A DNA stretch of 64,000 bases from Macrophomina tecta (lineage: Eukaryota > Ascomycota > Dothideomycetes > Botryosphaeriales > Botryosphaeriaceae). The notes under the pieces were generated by a model. It ran no database searches. It saw only the letters and a list, made by a program, of their open reading frames with translations, and was not told where the DNA came from. Position numbers and translations under genes: made by a program. The stretch lies in the NCBI GenBank assembly GCA_024180945.1, contig JAKSGN010000036.1:1736001-1800000 (forward strand). Reading direction: 5' to 3'. Each line of letters opens with the position of its first letter. Position 1 is the stretch's first letter. Below are positions 1 to 11,030 of this stretch, in pieces.

Positions 1-1066
1 AATATCAGCGAACCCCACGGCTGGACGCCACCGCGCTCGCGCTCAGGAGGCACGCTCTCGAACCTTGGGCTGCGCAGCGCGCGCGCGCCTCGGCTACCCT
101 CGGCCCCTGGAGCAGCAGATCGCGAATAATCGGCCTCGAGGTGAAGACGACGTGTCAACGGGTTCTGCGAAGCTGTTCTGTCGGCGCAGCTCCAACAAGT
201 AAGGCGCCTCGGAGTAATGCGGGGAAGCACGACGCAAGGAGTCAGTGGATGCTAGGGCCTAGCGCGGGGTAGGTCGACCGACTCTGCACCCTGATGCCCG
301 CGAGCCCTGAGAGCGGACGGACGGCCAGCACGCAAGCCTCACGCTCGGCCCAGAACAGCAATGAAGATTTGCACGTCGGCAGGTATTGCTCCTGCCACGC
401 TGCGACTCGCGCGCCGCTCTGTGGACCTGCTTTGACGTCTGCTCTGATCGCCAATATTCTCACCGCCATCTTATCACGGCCATCGTCGCGCCAACAGCAT
501 CGGATGGCCGCTGCGAGGCCTGCGCAGCCTTGGCTCTCATTCGCTCCGACGCGTGGCGTCTCGTCATAAACCAGCATCCCCTTCCGGTCCTTCCTCGCGT
601 GTCCGCCATGGACGAACGGAGTTGCTGCTTACAGCCGGCTTATATCTGCTGGCCAGCCGTTGTTGCCCGAGCGATCTCCAGAACAACCTCCCGTCCTCGC
701 GCTATAGACGCCGCCATCGTGCTCCCTCGCCGCTGTACTTAACCGGCTGCTGCTGCCCCTACTGCGCCCCCCTTCCGCGTCTGCAACGGCTTGCCTGAAC
801 CCACTCTCTTACTGCGCGCTACACAATAACGAGACAAGACTTACGACCCACTCTTCAGCTACTCCCCTGAAACGCCTGTCCACGCACACGTGCTCCCTTT
901 GACCGGACGATCCTCCTCCCGACTGTGCTACCTGCGAAGCCATAAATTCAGCTCAGATTCCCCAGCTGCCTCGAATTCTCCAGTTCCGCATTCTCCTCGC
1001 CCTTGCCAAAATCGCCCAGCTCTTTGCACCTTTTTCTCTGCCTCGAAACGACCTGTCAAGCTCAAA
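1..1066. other. non-coding or unassigned left edge
   Basis: Several short overlapping open frames exist here, but none has a persuasive start context, family signature or splice pattern. The last few hundred bases are pyrimidine-rich, as expected for the promoter and 5' UTR of the small gene starting at 1067. I see no RNA gene. Confidence 0.4.
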
Positions 1067-1399
1067 ATGGCTGCTTCCATGAACAACCTCCTATCGGCTC
1101 GCTGCCCTTCCGCGTTCCTCATTCTCGCGCCCACGGCCTCCGCAAACTATCCCACCTCGCCTCAGGCCCTCTCTCCCACTGCTTCTCCTGCAAAGGAGCC
1201 TATCTCTCCCGCGGATGAGCTTGCTTCGCCGGTCGCCAAGCCCACCGAGAATGTTGCCCCTGAGATTGAGGCGACCCCCAAGGCGCGTCGATCGAGCAGT
1301 GTCAGCAGCAGCGCCTCTGGACAGTTCAAGTTCCTCAAGCTGGGCCCGGTTCACTTTGGAAAGGGTGACAGTGCAACCGACTTCGCTGAGACGGAGTGA
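1067..1399 (+). CDS. small conserved fungal protein, 110 aa
   Basis: A single-exon frame of 110 residues. I chose the ATG at 1067 because it sits in a good fungal context (TCAAAATGGC) after a pyrimidine-rich leader; the frame stays open upstream to a weaker start near 890. The N-terminus is mildly hydrophobic. The middle is rich in Pro, Ser and Ala, with repeated S-P-T/A-x motifs. A basic RRSSSVSS patch precedes a C-terminal block reading FKFLKLGPVHFG. I recall a similar FLKLGPVHxG tail in small uncharacterised Pezizomycotina proteins, which is the main reason for calling it a gene. No catalytic motif or clear membrane segment is visible and the function is unknown. It stands alone before a long non-coding stretch. 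Confidence 0.6.
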   Translation: MAASMNNLLSARCPSAFLILAPTASANYPTSPQALSPTASPAKEPISPADELASPVAKPTENVAPEIEATPKARRSSSVSSSASGQFKFLKLGPVHFGKGDSATDFAETE

Positions 1400-2959
1400 A
1401 CACATCCAAGCCTTGGCGGTGCATCACCAATATCAGCTCTTACGCTGCGACCGCAAGTGCGCATCCCACGGCCGCGCCTGGATGACTTCTGCAATCGGCG
1501 CACCAGCTATTCCAGTCTAACTTCTCCTTCGTGATTGGTTTGCGGTGTTTGGATATTGGCATTTCATATCCTCGTGCTTCACGGCCTTCTTTCCGAGCGG
1601 GATGGGCGCATCTGACGACCGGGTTATGGCTATTAGCGAACAACCCAAGGGAGGGTGAATCAGTCAAACAAACCGACGAACCAGACATCACGATGCTATG
1701 ATATTGGCAATAGAATTTATCTCTACAGCTACCCTTGACTGCTTGCGTACCAATACTGAGTACTGTTCTCGAGAACTTGTTGCTGACGTCATGTCAATGA
1801 ATCACACATGCTCTGCCCCGCAGTCGTTAACTCAAGTTCGCACGTCGATTAAGGTGCAAGTGAATTGACTTCCCACGGACTGAGCCTATTATCGAGATCG
1901 GACGTGCGAGGACAAGGGCCTGTGGGATTTTCTCGGGATAGGGTCGTCCAATCACAGCCATGCTCCCTGATGCAGTCCTGCTCACCGGTCGATCTTGTCT
2001 GGGGATCCAGATGGCAACGTCCCTTGTCCGGGGAATGTTCCAGATTGCAGTCCATATTTTCGCGGTCGAGGTCTAGATCTCAATGGAGGACGGCAGGACC
2101 ATGATCCATCCCAAAGTATTAACGCGTCTCGTACTGCGAGGCGTGACTGGAGGGAGAATGGTCTCGTGCGAGGACCAGGTGTCTTCGGGAGGCTGGCAAT
2201 TGAAGCAATCGTCGGTGTTGGAAAGTAGGCATGCCGGCTTCGGGAGCGGATCTACATGGATGCTGCGTTAAGTTGAGGTCTTCGCGCATGATTCGAAACG
2301 GATTGAAAAGAGTTGAGCTTAAGTCGGGGAGAGCCATGACACATCCGCGAATCTGCTTTCCGGGGGGGTATTGATTCACGAGCACAGCGCAACTTCGCCC
2401 TCTCGGATACGATAATACCACCGCTTAACCAATGAAAACGCTCGTGGCCGGCCTGGGCGCGACTTTGAGGCAATTCTTCAAACCCAGGGCGAGTGTTCGC
2501 GCGGCATTCGTGCCCAAAAGGCCACAATTCTCCTGAAGTGCGATATGATTTGAGACTTTTCATGGTGCACAAACTCCAAAGAAAAGAAGAGCCGCCGTCT
2601 ACGATTTGCCGATCCCATGAGGCTTCGTCGAGTCTATGCTTGAGTGTGTGGCAATTGAAGTACCTTCGTTAGCCCAGGGTATGTCGGGCAACGACCCCTC
2701 ATTCTTCGACTCTCTTACTGCGCCAGCATGATGCGAGTGAGACAAGTGGCGGTAAGATGATGAGCCTTGAGGGTGTTGCCGGTCAGCACAGCCAACCAAG
2801 GTTGCGGCACGTGAAGTCTCTTTTACTTGCTCTCGAACATCTGCAAGCGAATGGATGTTAGAGCCATAAATAGCGCTTCTTTATCTCATAACGCCCATTT
2901 CCCATTTGAGGTTAGCCCCAGGAACCAGCCCAGCACTGGTCGGGCTTGTCAGAGGCGGT

Positions 2960-2992
<33 letters not shown>
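2960..2992. repeat. GA microsatellite
   Basis: An imperfect purine tract built of GA and GAAA units, about 33 bp, in non-coding DNA. Confidence 0.8.
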
Positions 2993-2993
<1 letters not shown>

Positions 2994-5290
2994 GCCAGTT
3001 GGCTCATGCGGCAGCTGTCGGAAGCTGGCCTGGGGAACATGGACCCGGGCAGAGGCCGATTTAACTTTGCTTCTTCCGCGGCACGTCGGAAGCAACACCC
3101 TGCCCCGGTCGATGTGTCCAAAGTCTTGATACCCGGCAGCCAGCCAGCAAGCTCCACGCCTGCTAGCTTTTCGGGCTGTTACGGCGCTAGTTCTGCAGCA
3201 GACCCCTGAAAACATCGCGGTTCGAACGTCTCTCCCTGCCCGCGCGTCCGTCATCTCACTGTGGGCAGCGAAGAAGTCGAAGAGAGAAAGCGTTGCGGCC
3301 TAATGCACCCGTCATGCCCTTCCCGCTACCCCAGACCCTGCGGCTCTCGCGCGCTCTCTCTCTCTTCTCCCCCAGTCTCTATCGCATACATGCGCGCGCA
3401 CACGAGCGATCCTGTCTCCGGTCGAGTTGAAGCATGTTTCAGTGAACTCTTGTCTCCCTTTTCACCTCCTCTTTCTATCCCAGAAAGAAAAATAATCAGC
3501 CCACAAGCCTCTTTCGACGCAATAATCGGCTCGCAGTCCCTCCTCCGCGAGGCTTTTCCTCATTCTTATTACAAGTTGCTATGCGTGTTGGTCCGGGCGC
3601 GCGCCTGCGCGCCTTCTCTGTCCCTGATTAGCTTTTCTTGAGCACCGCACTATCGAAAGGATAAGGCTTGGATTCGGAAAAAAAAAAAAAAAAAAGGGAA
3701 AAAGGTCACAGCGTCTAGCCTCAAGCTCCGCTCTTCACATGTTGCTACATCCGAGCCGCGTGTTCGCGTCTCTTTTGGAAGCAGTAGAATCTGCCATACG
3801 TTTACTTCTGAGGCAAAAAGACAAGAGATAGCGCTGCGTTTCTCATGGGAAAGGCCAACCTCGACGACCAAAGACTCGCTGCGGCGGGGCCTGCTTTTCG
3901 TGTCCAGGAGCGAGCCTTGTTCGGACAGCTTCCGAACCTCGGTTTGCTTGTGCCCTGAAGCTGACAACGGCAAAACGCTTACGCTCTTCCCCGCGATAGG
4001 GCAATGTAGCTGACGGCATGTGCGTTTTTACGAGATCGGCGGTTGAAAACTAGCGTCAAAAGTACATCATCCAGACGTAAAACTGGGGAAAAAAAGGAGG
4101 GAAAGGGCGTCGGTCTTACTATACGCTTGCAGCCAGAACACATATACTTTAATTCATCGCATGTGAAGGGCACACGTTAGGAAACAGTTCCCTTCGGATA
4201 CTCATCCTCGAACATAACCATCAACCCGCCCGGCGTTTGCCGCGGGAAGCAAACAGGCCATCGGGAAATAGTTAAGAGGATGAAGGAAGAAAAAAAAAAA
4301 GTGGTTCGAGCCTCGGGCCAAAACAAACGCCACAGCGGCTACGGGCGGGATGGGGGGTAATGAGATGCGGCAGAGAAAGAGAGATATTTTTTTTTTCTGA
4401 AAAAAAAAAAGGTACATCAGGCGACAATTGCAACCGCGGCTATACTGGCCAGAATTGATGGCAGCTGCGTTCGGGCATCTGTAGGGGGGTAGTTGGAGGA
4501 AAAAAGCCGTGGAAGATGCTGGGGAGTGGCGGCTTCCTCGCGGCTCAGTGGAGGCGGGAAGGCTCGCTGGTTTGACGTGCGCGGTGAGAGCTGCTCTCTC
4601 GTGCAAGCCTGGGCCCGGAAAGGCGGCTCGAGCGAATTGGGCGGGCAGGTGCTGGGAGGGGGGCCAATGTGTGCCAAGGCTTTGGATGCGCATGAGACGG
4701 CGGGGGAGCGGGCGGGCAAGAGGGCTTTACATGGGACGATTAATGAAAGGCGTGCGTACAGGCGCGGCCCCATATGCATGATGCCGTCTCGAGCAGTTGT
4801 GACGGTGGATCCGTTGGGGGGGTGGGAGGTTGTGCTCTGGGGGGTTTATTGGGAAGAGCCTTTTTCTTTTTTTTTTTTTTTTTTTTGGCAAGGCGGTGAT
4901 GGCGGGCGGCGGGCGGGTGGCGGCTGTCAGTCGAGGCAGCCATCCGACGTTTCCGCATCGGCCTGCATCCGGGCGTGGTAAGTGGTGGTTGCGCGAGGCG
5001 AGAGGTCTAATAGGGTGACGGGCGCGTTTGGCGATGCCAGCGTGCAAATGGAGCACTGGGAGAAGAGGCTTGGGCGGGCCGAGGGACGGGCTGGGTGATG
5101 TCAGCCAGGGATAGGAGGGCGCAGAGCACAGAGGCATGGCAATCAAAGAGCAATAAAGTAGTGCGGCGGAAATGGCACAGCAGGACGCACAGGCGGAGAT
5201 ATGCAGGGCTGGTGAAGCAGCGACGGATGACCCGCGTTGGGCGGCGGCGAGGTGCATGAGGGCAGCGCCGGCAACGTGGGAGCTGCCAAA

Positions 5291-5366
5291 GCTGCAGCGC
5301 AGCGCAGCGCGGAGCGGAGCAGAGCAGGGCAGGGCAAAGCAGAGCAGAGCAGAGCAGAGCAGCGCG
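5291..5366. repeat. degenerate pentanucleotide repeat (AGAGC/AGCGC type)
   Basis: About fifteen copies of a 5-bp unit that drifts from GCAGC to GCAGA. It lies inside the long non-coding stretch. It produces artificial Ala/Cys/Leu/Ser-rich frames on the minus strand, which should not be taken for genes. Confidence 0.8.
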
Positions 5367-6264
5367 GTGCACACAGCTGCTGTCAGAGTGGAGTCCGCCG
5401 CGGGAGCTTGGGCGCGCTTGCGTCTGCTGCGCACTTAGCGAAGCCGATCACCGTCATAGACTTGGCTCCTCTCCTCTCTCTCCCCTCCGAGCCATCGCGC
5501 ATGTGTCTTCCCCCCGGCAGCGGCCAAGGACGTGGCAACCCTGCCGGATACGCACCACCATACTATTCCTCTATCCCGGTAATACCGCTCGCTTTGACGT
5601 TAGCCATTGCTCAAGACTCCAGGCCGCGGACATCATCTTCTCCGCCATTCCGCCGAATCCAGACGTGATGCGATGCGAAGCAAGCGTCAGTGGGGCCTGG
5701 ACACGGCCCTGCCACCACGATCGCTAAGCTTGCGATCGTCTGTCTCGTCGTCAGCAAGAGGCGCGGCCGGCTGCGAGCGGCGGCAGTCGCACGGTTGGCG
5801 GTTGGCTGATTTCGAAGCATCAAGGCCTGGCTGGCTCAACGGCGGCGGAGGAGACGCGGAGATGCGGCTTTCAGGACACACATGGCATTTGCCAAACTTC
5901 GCCATCGATCGCTTCTTTCCGTCGTTCGCGCCGCCGCTGATTCGCCCGTGCGCCCGCGTCCACCAGTCAGTCTGACGTCGCTGCTCAACACCACCCACCG
6001 CTCGCCCATCATTGCAAAGACATCGCCGCTAATTGGCCGCCCGCGCACAGCTGTCCGGCCCTGCTGGCCCTCGTGGGGTTGAGGACCTTTCTCCGGCCTC
6101 TGGCTGCTCCTTCATCGAATTGCTCAATGTCGACGTCATTGCCGCAACGCTGCTGCATCCGCCATTTATATTGCTGTGAACCCTCCACCTCGCCGTCTTC
6201 AGCCCCGCCAATCCTCACCACCCCTTCTTTTTGAGATACCCCGTTTGTTACATTGTCCACCGCC

Positions 6265-8535
6265 ATGGCCTCTAACATCCTTGCTTCCGTCACCGGCAGC
6301 GGCACCGAGAGCAAGAAGATCCAGGACCTGCACAACCACACCAAGGACTACCATGACTCCAAGAACAGGATAACCTCTGACTGGTGCGTAAAATCTGCCA
6401 TAAGCCCAGACCGCACGTACAATTGCTAACCTTGGTTCTGCAGGGGCGTCAAACAGACCAGCACGGATGACTGGCTCAAGGTTGCCAGCGAGGGCAAGAC
6501 CGGCCCTGCGCTGCTCGAGGACGCATTCGGCCGCGAGAAGATCATGCGCTTCGACCACGAGCGCATCCCTGAGCGCGTCGTCCACGCAAGAGGTTCCGCT
6601 GCTTTCGGAAAGTTCACGCTGTTCGAGAGCGCTTCAGATGTCACCAATGCCGGCGTCCTGACCGACACCTCAAGGGAGACTCCCGTCTTCCTGAGATTCT
6701 CTACCGTTCTGGGAAGCCGTGGCAGTGCCGACACTGTCCGCGATGTCCGTGGTTTTGCTGTCAAGTTCTACACCGAGGAGGGCAACTGGGATATTGTCGG
6801 CAACAACATCCCCGTCTTCTTCATCCAAGACGCCATCAAGTTCCCCGATGTCATCCACGCCGGAAAGCCCGAGCCGCACAACGAAGTGCCTCAGGCCCAG
6901 ACGGCCCACAACAACTTTTGGGACTTCCAGTTCTTGCATACCGAGGCCACTCACATGTTCATGTGGACTCAGTCTGACCGTTCTATCCCCCGTTCTTACC
7001 GTATGATGCAAGGGTTCGGTGTCAACACCTACACCTTGACCAACGACAAGGGCGAGAGGCACTTTGTCAAGTTCCACTTCACTCCCGAACTCGGTGTCCA
7101 CTCCTTCGTCTGGGACGAAGCCTTGAAGCTCGCTGGCCAAGACCCCGACTTCCATCGCAAGGATCTCATGGAGGCCATTGACAACGGCGCCTACCCCAAG
7201 TGGAAGTTCGGTATCCAGGTCATTCCCGAGGCCGAGGAGCAGAACTTTGAGTTCGACATTCTTGATGCTACCAAGGTTTGGCCCGAGGAGCTCGTTCCCA
7301 TTCGCTACATTGGCGAGCTCGAGCTCAACCGCAACGTCGATGAATTCTTCACCCAGACCGAGCAGGTTGCTTTCTGCACCTCTCACATCGTTCCCGGCAT
7401 CGGCTTCTCGGATGATCCCTTGCTGCAGGGTCGTAACTTCTCCTACTTCGACACCCAAATTTCTCGTCTCGGCGTGAACTGGCAAGAGCTGCCCATCAAC
7501 CGCCCTGTATGCCCCGTCATGAACAACAACCGTGATGGCGCGCTGCGCCATGGCATCCACAAAGGAACTGTCAATTACTGGCCCAACAGGTACAGCTCTT
7601 GCCCTCCTGCAAAGCCTGAGGAGGGCGGTTATGTCGACTACCCCGAGAAGGTCATGGGAATCAAGGCCCGTCTTCGGAGTAAGAAGTTCCAGGAGCACTT
7701 CAACCAGGCTCAGCTCTTCTACAACTCTTTGTCGGAGAACGAAAAGCTCCACACTGCTAACGCTCTTGCTTTCGAGCTTGACCACTGCGATGACCCGGTG
7801 GTTTACGAGCGTATGTGTGAACGCCTGACCGAGATCGATATTGGCCTGGCACAGCAGGTTGCCGAGTTGGTCGGCGCTCCCATTCCTCAGGAAGCCAAGC
7901 GCGCCAACCATGGCAAAAAGGCCAAGGGTCTCAGCCAGTTCGAGTTCATGCCCAAGGAGCCTACCATCGCAACGCGTCGTGTTGCCATCATCATCGCTGA
8001 TGGCTACGACCCCGTCGCTTACACTGGTATTAAGACCGCGCTTAAGGCTGCGCAAGCCCTTCCCTTCACTATTGCTCCTCGCCGTACGCCCATCTTCGCT
8101 GCTGGTGAGGACCGCAAGACGAGCAAGGGTGTCACCCCTGACCACCACCTTGAGGGTATGCGTTCAACGATGTTCGACTCGATCTTCATTCCCGGTGGTG
8201 CCGAGAGCATTAACACGCTTAAGAAGAGCGGTCGTGCCCTGCACTGGATCCGCGAGGCCTTCGGTCACCTCAAGGCTATCGGTGCCGTTGGGGAGGCTGC
8301 TGCCTTCGTGAAGGAGACCATTGCTCTTTCTGATATTGAAGTCTCGACCGCCGAGGAGACTCAGGATTCGTACGGTGTCGTCACTGCCGCCAAGGTCAAG
8401 CCTGACAGCTTTAAGGAGGTCTTCAAGATGGCAAAGGGAGCCAAGGACTTCGTGGATGCCTACTTCTTTGAGATCTCGCAGCACAGGAACTGGGACCGTG
8501 AGCTGAAGGGCCTCAATATCCAGGTTGCATACTAA
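6265..8535 (+). CDS. catA/cat-1-like: large-subunit catalase with C-terminal DJ-1/PfpI-like domain
   Basis: Two exons, 6265-6383 and 6444-8535, give 736 aa. The 60-bp intron splits a Trp codon (TG|G) and restores a conserved DWGVKQTSTDDW stretch. The product is a heme catalase (2 H2O2 to O2 + 2 H2O) of the large-subunit clade. Visible signatures are the distal His (VVHARG, about residue 87), the distal Asn (VGNNIP, about 160), the proximal heme-ligand Tyr (FSYFDTQ, about 374), and a C-terminal DJ-1/PfpI-like flavodoxin fold from RRVAIIIADGYDP (about 550) to the end. There is no signal peptide, so an intracellular enzyme is expected. The length matches the spore-associated catalases known as CatA in Aspergillus and CAT-1 in Neurospora; orthology is inferred. 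The frame is intact and all expected catalytic residues are present. Confidence 0.95.
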
Positions 8536-8986
8536 GCCCGGCATTAGTCAACATGTTCGAAATGGCGTACAAGGAAAGCTGTAATTCATATGGTAACTAC
8601 TTTGTGTATAGCTCCCTAGCGGATAATGTCCTTATTTTAATGAAGACATGATATCTTTCTTCAAGAATTTGAGGTCACAGGCATCCTTAGTCGCTCACAA
8701 TGTGAAATATAACGGCAAAGGTTGGTTTGGGACGTCGGTAGGTAGGGTGAGAAATCAGAAAGGTGTCTAAGAAATATGAAGTCGATGGACAGCTGGATTA
8801 GCTAAAATGCCAGAAGTACATCTCTTAACATCGGAATGTTTCAATCACCAATAGGCAAATAGCAGATTGCTAGAACAAATCATTCAACCGTACCACGCCT
8901 CAATATACTATTTCCCTATTGACTTCCTCCCCGGACATGAAAGACAGTAGCCCGTTCTTCTTCTTTTTTCCTTTTTAATTTTAATT
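8536..8986. other. convergent 3' intergenic region
   Basis: AT-rich sequence between the catalase stop and the stop of the convergent SPRY gene. It should carry both 3' UTRs and polyadenylation sites. No additional gene is seen. Confidence 0.6.
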
Positions 8987-10204
8987 TTACACATGCTCTG
9001 GCCTGTACATCCAATCTGCTTGGTTGAAGAAGACCTCGAAATCAACGCCGCCGAACACGCCCACGGCGCCGCAGAGATCGAAGTCGCCTTCTAAGCCAAC
9101 CACGCCGCCGATGGCCCGCTCGTCCAACTCCTCGTGCAAGTCCCAGCCGCCCGCCCTCTTCCCATTTCTCGTGAAGAAGACCTCCACATCCAGCTGCATC
9201 TGCTGCTGCTGCCGCCACTGCCCACCACCACCACCACTAGCACCGCCCACGCCATACCCCGGCGGCGCGTCCCTCGTCGGCGCGCGGAACGTCATCCCCA
9301 GCCCCACCGTATCGCCTTGCGCAAACGCCGTCGTGAAATCCACGCCGCCGAACGTGTCGTTGACGTACCGGCGCCCGTCGTCGCCGTGCACGCCGAGCGA
9401 CCCGCGCTGCCAGCCCGGCAGGCGCCAGGCCGGGTACGGCTGCGCGACGAAGCCGACGGCGATGCCGGCGTCGGCCTCGTCGAGCGACGCCGGCCTGCTT
9501 CCGGGCATCCCGCCCACGCCGTTGACCCGGATCTCGAAGTAGATGGTCTTGGGGCAGCGGGTAAGCAGCGGGTTGTGCGCGCGCGCCGCGTACAGCGGCA
9601 GCGCGGTCCACAGGCACGCGTCGCCGCAGCCGCTCGCGGTCCGGCACTTGTACGCGCCCGGGCGGGTCGAGTGCGGCAGGACTTCGCCGCGGTAGCTGGG
9701 CGGCGGTGGCAGCGCCAGCGGGATGTGTCCGCGGACGAGCGCGGAGAGCTGGGTTTCTGGGAGACCGGAGGGGTGGGGCGCGTAGAGCGGGTTGGCGTTG
9801 CACCAGCGGAAGGCGGCTTCGCCGCTCTCGGCGGAGGCGTTGGCGGTAGGGGAGGAGTCGTTGTTGAGGGGCGGCGGTGGGGGGAGTAGCGCTGTGTCGG
9901 GGACGATGGTCCAGTCGTGGTAGGGAGGCGGGTCGGATGAAGGCGCTTCGGATTGTGGTGGTGGTGGGGGTCGGTTGGAGTAGTCGATGTACGGGTCTTG
10001 CTTCTTGGTGTTGTCGACGAAGGGATTGTTTGGGTTGTGGGAAGGCGGCGGGCCTGGCGGAGGAGCGTAGCCGCCGTAGCCATATCCTGGGGTTTGGTGG
10101 TGCTGTTGCGTATAGCTGGGGGGAGGACCGGGCGGAGGCGCATATTGCTCGTCCTCCGGCTGCTGCTGCTGCTTCTCCTTCTTAAATGGGTTCCAGGAAG
10201 GCAT
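8987..10204 (-). CDS. SPRY-domain protein with PPxY motifs
   Basis: A single-exon gene of 405 aa starting at the ATG at 10204. The first 180 residues are Pro/Gln/Tyr-rich and contain three PPxY motifs (PPSY at 28-31, PPPY at 92-95, PPSY at 168-171), the ligand type of WW domains such as those of Rsp5/Nedd4 ubiquitin ligases. From about 205 to the end lies a SPRY/B30.2-like domain with Y-F-E-I-R-V-N, A-V-G-F, P-G-W-x-x-G-S-L-G-V-H-G-D-D-G and D-T-V-G-L-G hallmarks and a closing FFTRNGKR...FGGVDFEVFFNQ segment. Yeast Ssh4 and Ear1 combine SPRY and PPxY as Rsp5 adaptors but have a membrane anchor, and I see no transmembrane segment here. A soluble WW-ligase adaptor is an inference. The gene converges with catalase. 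Confidence 0.8.
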   Translation of the reverse strand: MPSWNPFKKEKQQQQPEDEQYAPPPGPPPSYTQQHHQTPGYGYGGYAPPPGPPPSHNPNNPFVDNTKKQDPYIDYSNRPPPPPQSEAPSSDPPPYHDWTIVPDTALLPPPPPLNNDSSPTANASAESGEAAFRWCNANPLYAPHPSGLPETQLSALVRGHIPLALPPPPSYRGEVLPHSTRPGAYKCRTASGCGDACLWTALPLYAARAHNPLLTRCPKTIYFEIRVNGVGGMPGSRPASLDEADAGIAVGFVAQPYPAWRLPGWQRGSLGVHGDDGRRYVNDTFGGVDFTTAFAQGDTVGLGMTFRAPTRDAPPGYGVGGASGGGGGQWRQQQQMQLDVEVFFTRNGKRAGGWDLHEELDERAIGGVVGLEGDFDLCGAVGVFGGVDFEVFFNQADWMYRPEHV

Positions 10205-11030
10205 GGCTTCGGTGTACAGCCTCGATGCGTCGTAACAGCAAAAGGTATTTCTATTCCTTGCTCTTTCTACGAGATGGTGATCGAGGAGCTTGATGCTAGG
10301 AAATCAGTTCCTTGGTCGTGCCTGAGGTCGCGAGGTTCTGCCGTAGCGTTGCTGGGTCTCAGCGTCGAGGCACTAGAAGCACCGGCAGCCGATTGTGAAG
10401 AAAGGGAGTGGGGTCTTGTCTTGGATGGCAGAGAGGAGGGTGCGTTGTTATTTCGGTTGTGGTTGTTGTTACAGAGGTGAGGTCATCAAGACAAAAGAGT
10501 GGGAAGGAACCAGTTGAGGCGCAGCTGTGGGCTGGGGCTGGGCAAGTCCGGTGATCCATCCATCGCTTGCTTTGTCTTGGCCCGGACCCTTTGAAAACCA
10601 TCCTTCCGCATCCTTCGCTCGAGCAATTATTGATGGAAGCCACTGCACAGCCCTACCTAAAGTCGACATTCCAAGAAACGATTTTGCTGAGTGGCTCGAA
10701 TCCAGGTCCGAGTCAAATGTGTTTGCTTTTTTCTTTTTTCTTATTATCATACTTATACATGATGCGCAACAGAGAAGAATGGAGCCGTCACTTTCCACTG
10801 TAATAACAATACCTCCAATTGGGTCCATGCCTTAAGATGAGAACCATGATGAGTCTCTCAATGCGTGCCCTTTGAAAGACGGTAGCCGCAACGCCATCCC
10901 ATGCCCTGGTATTCGCCGGCTTGCAAGGCCATTCCCTCCGAAAACAATAGGAAAAATGTCACTCCCCTCCGCTACAAGTCGATTGTGTACACATAGACGT
11001 ATGCAGGCAGACAAACCACACGCGGGCCGC
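10205..11030. other. intergenic region between SPRY gene and SWR1
   Basis: About 0.8 kb holding the promoter of the minus-strand SPRY gene and the 3' UTR of SWR1. Short overlapping frames on both strands show no family signature. Confidence 0.5.

Larger units (their letters stand above)
1400..6264. other. 4.9-kb stretch without a convincing gene
   Basis: The stretch holds many short, mutually overlapping frames and simple repeats: a GA tract near 2960, A- or T-homopolymers near 3680, 4290, 4390 and 4860, and a pentamer repeat near 5291. None of the frames shows a domain, an extendable splice structure or codon regularity. The last part, with pyrimidine-rich sequence before the ATG at 6265, should hold the catalase promoter and leader. 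The length is unusual next to the compact spacing downstream, so a long non-coding RNA or an upstream regulatory region is possible but not demonstrable here. Confidence 0.4.

Noticed and set aside
4727..5434. 236-codon Cys/Leu/Ala-rich open frame on the minus strand
   Set aside because: Generated by the AGAGC/AGCGC pentamer repeat and a poly-T run (read as poly-Lys); no domain, no plausible signal or splice structure.
6670..8148. 492-codon open frame on the minus strand
   Set aside because: It is the antisense of the catalase exon; long antisense frames are a by-product of its biased, C-ending codon use. The catalase on the plus strand has all family motifs.
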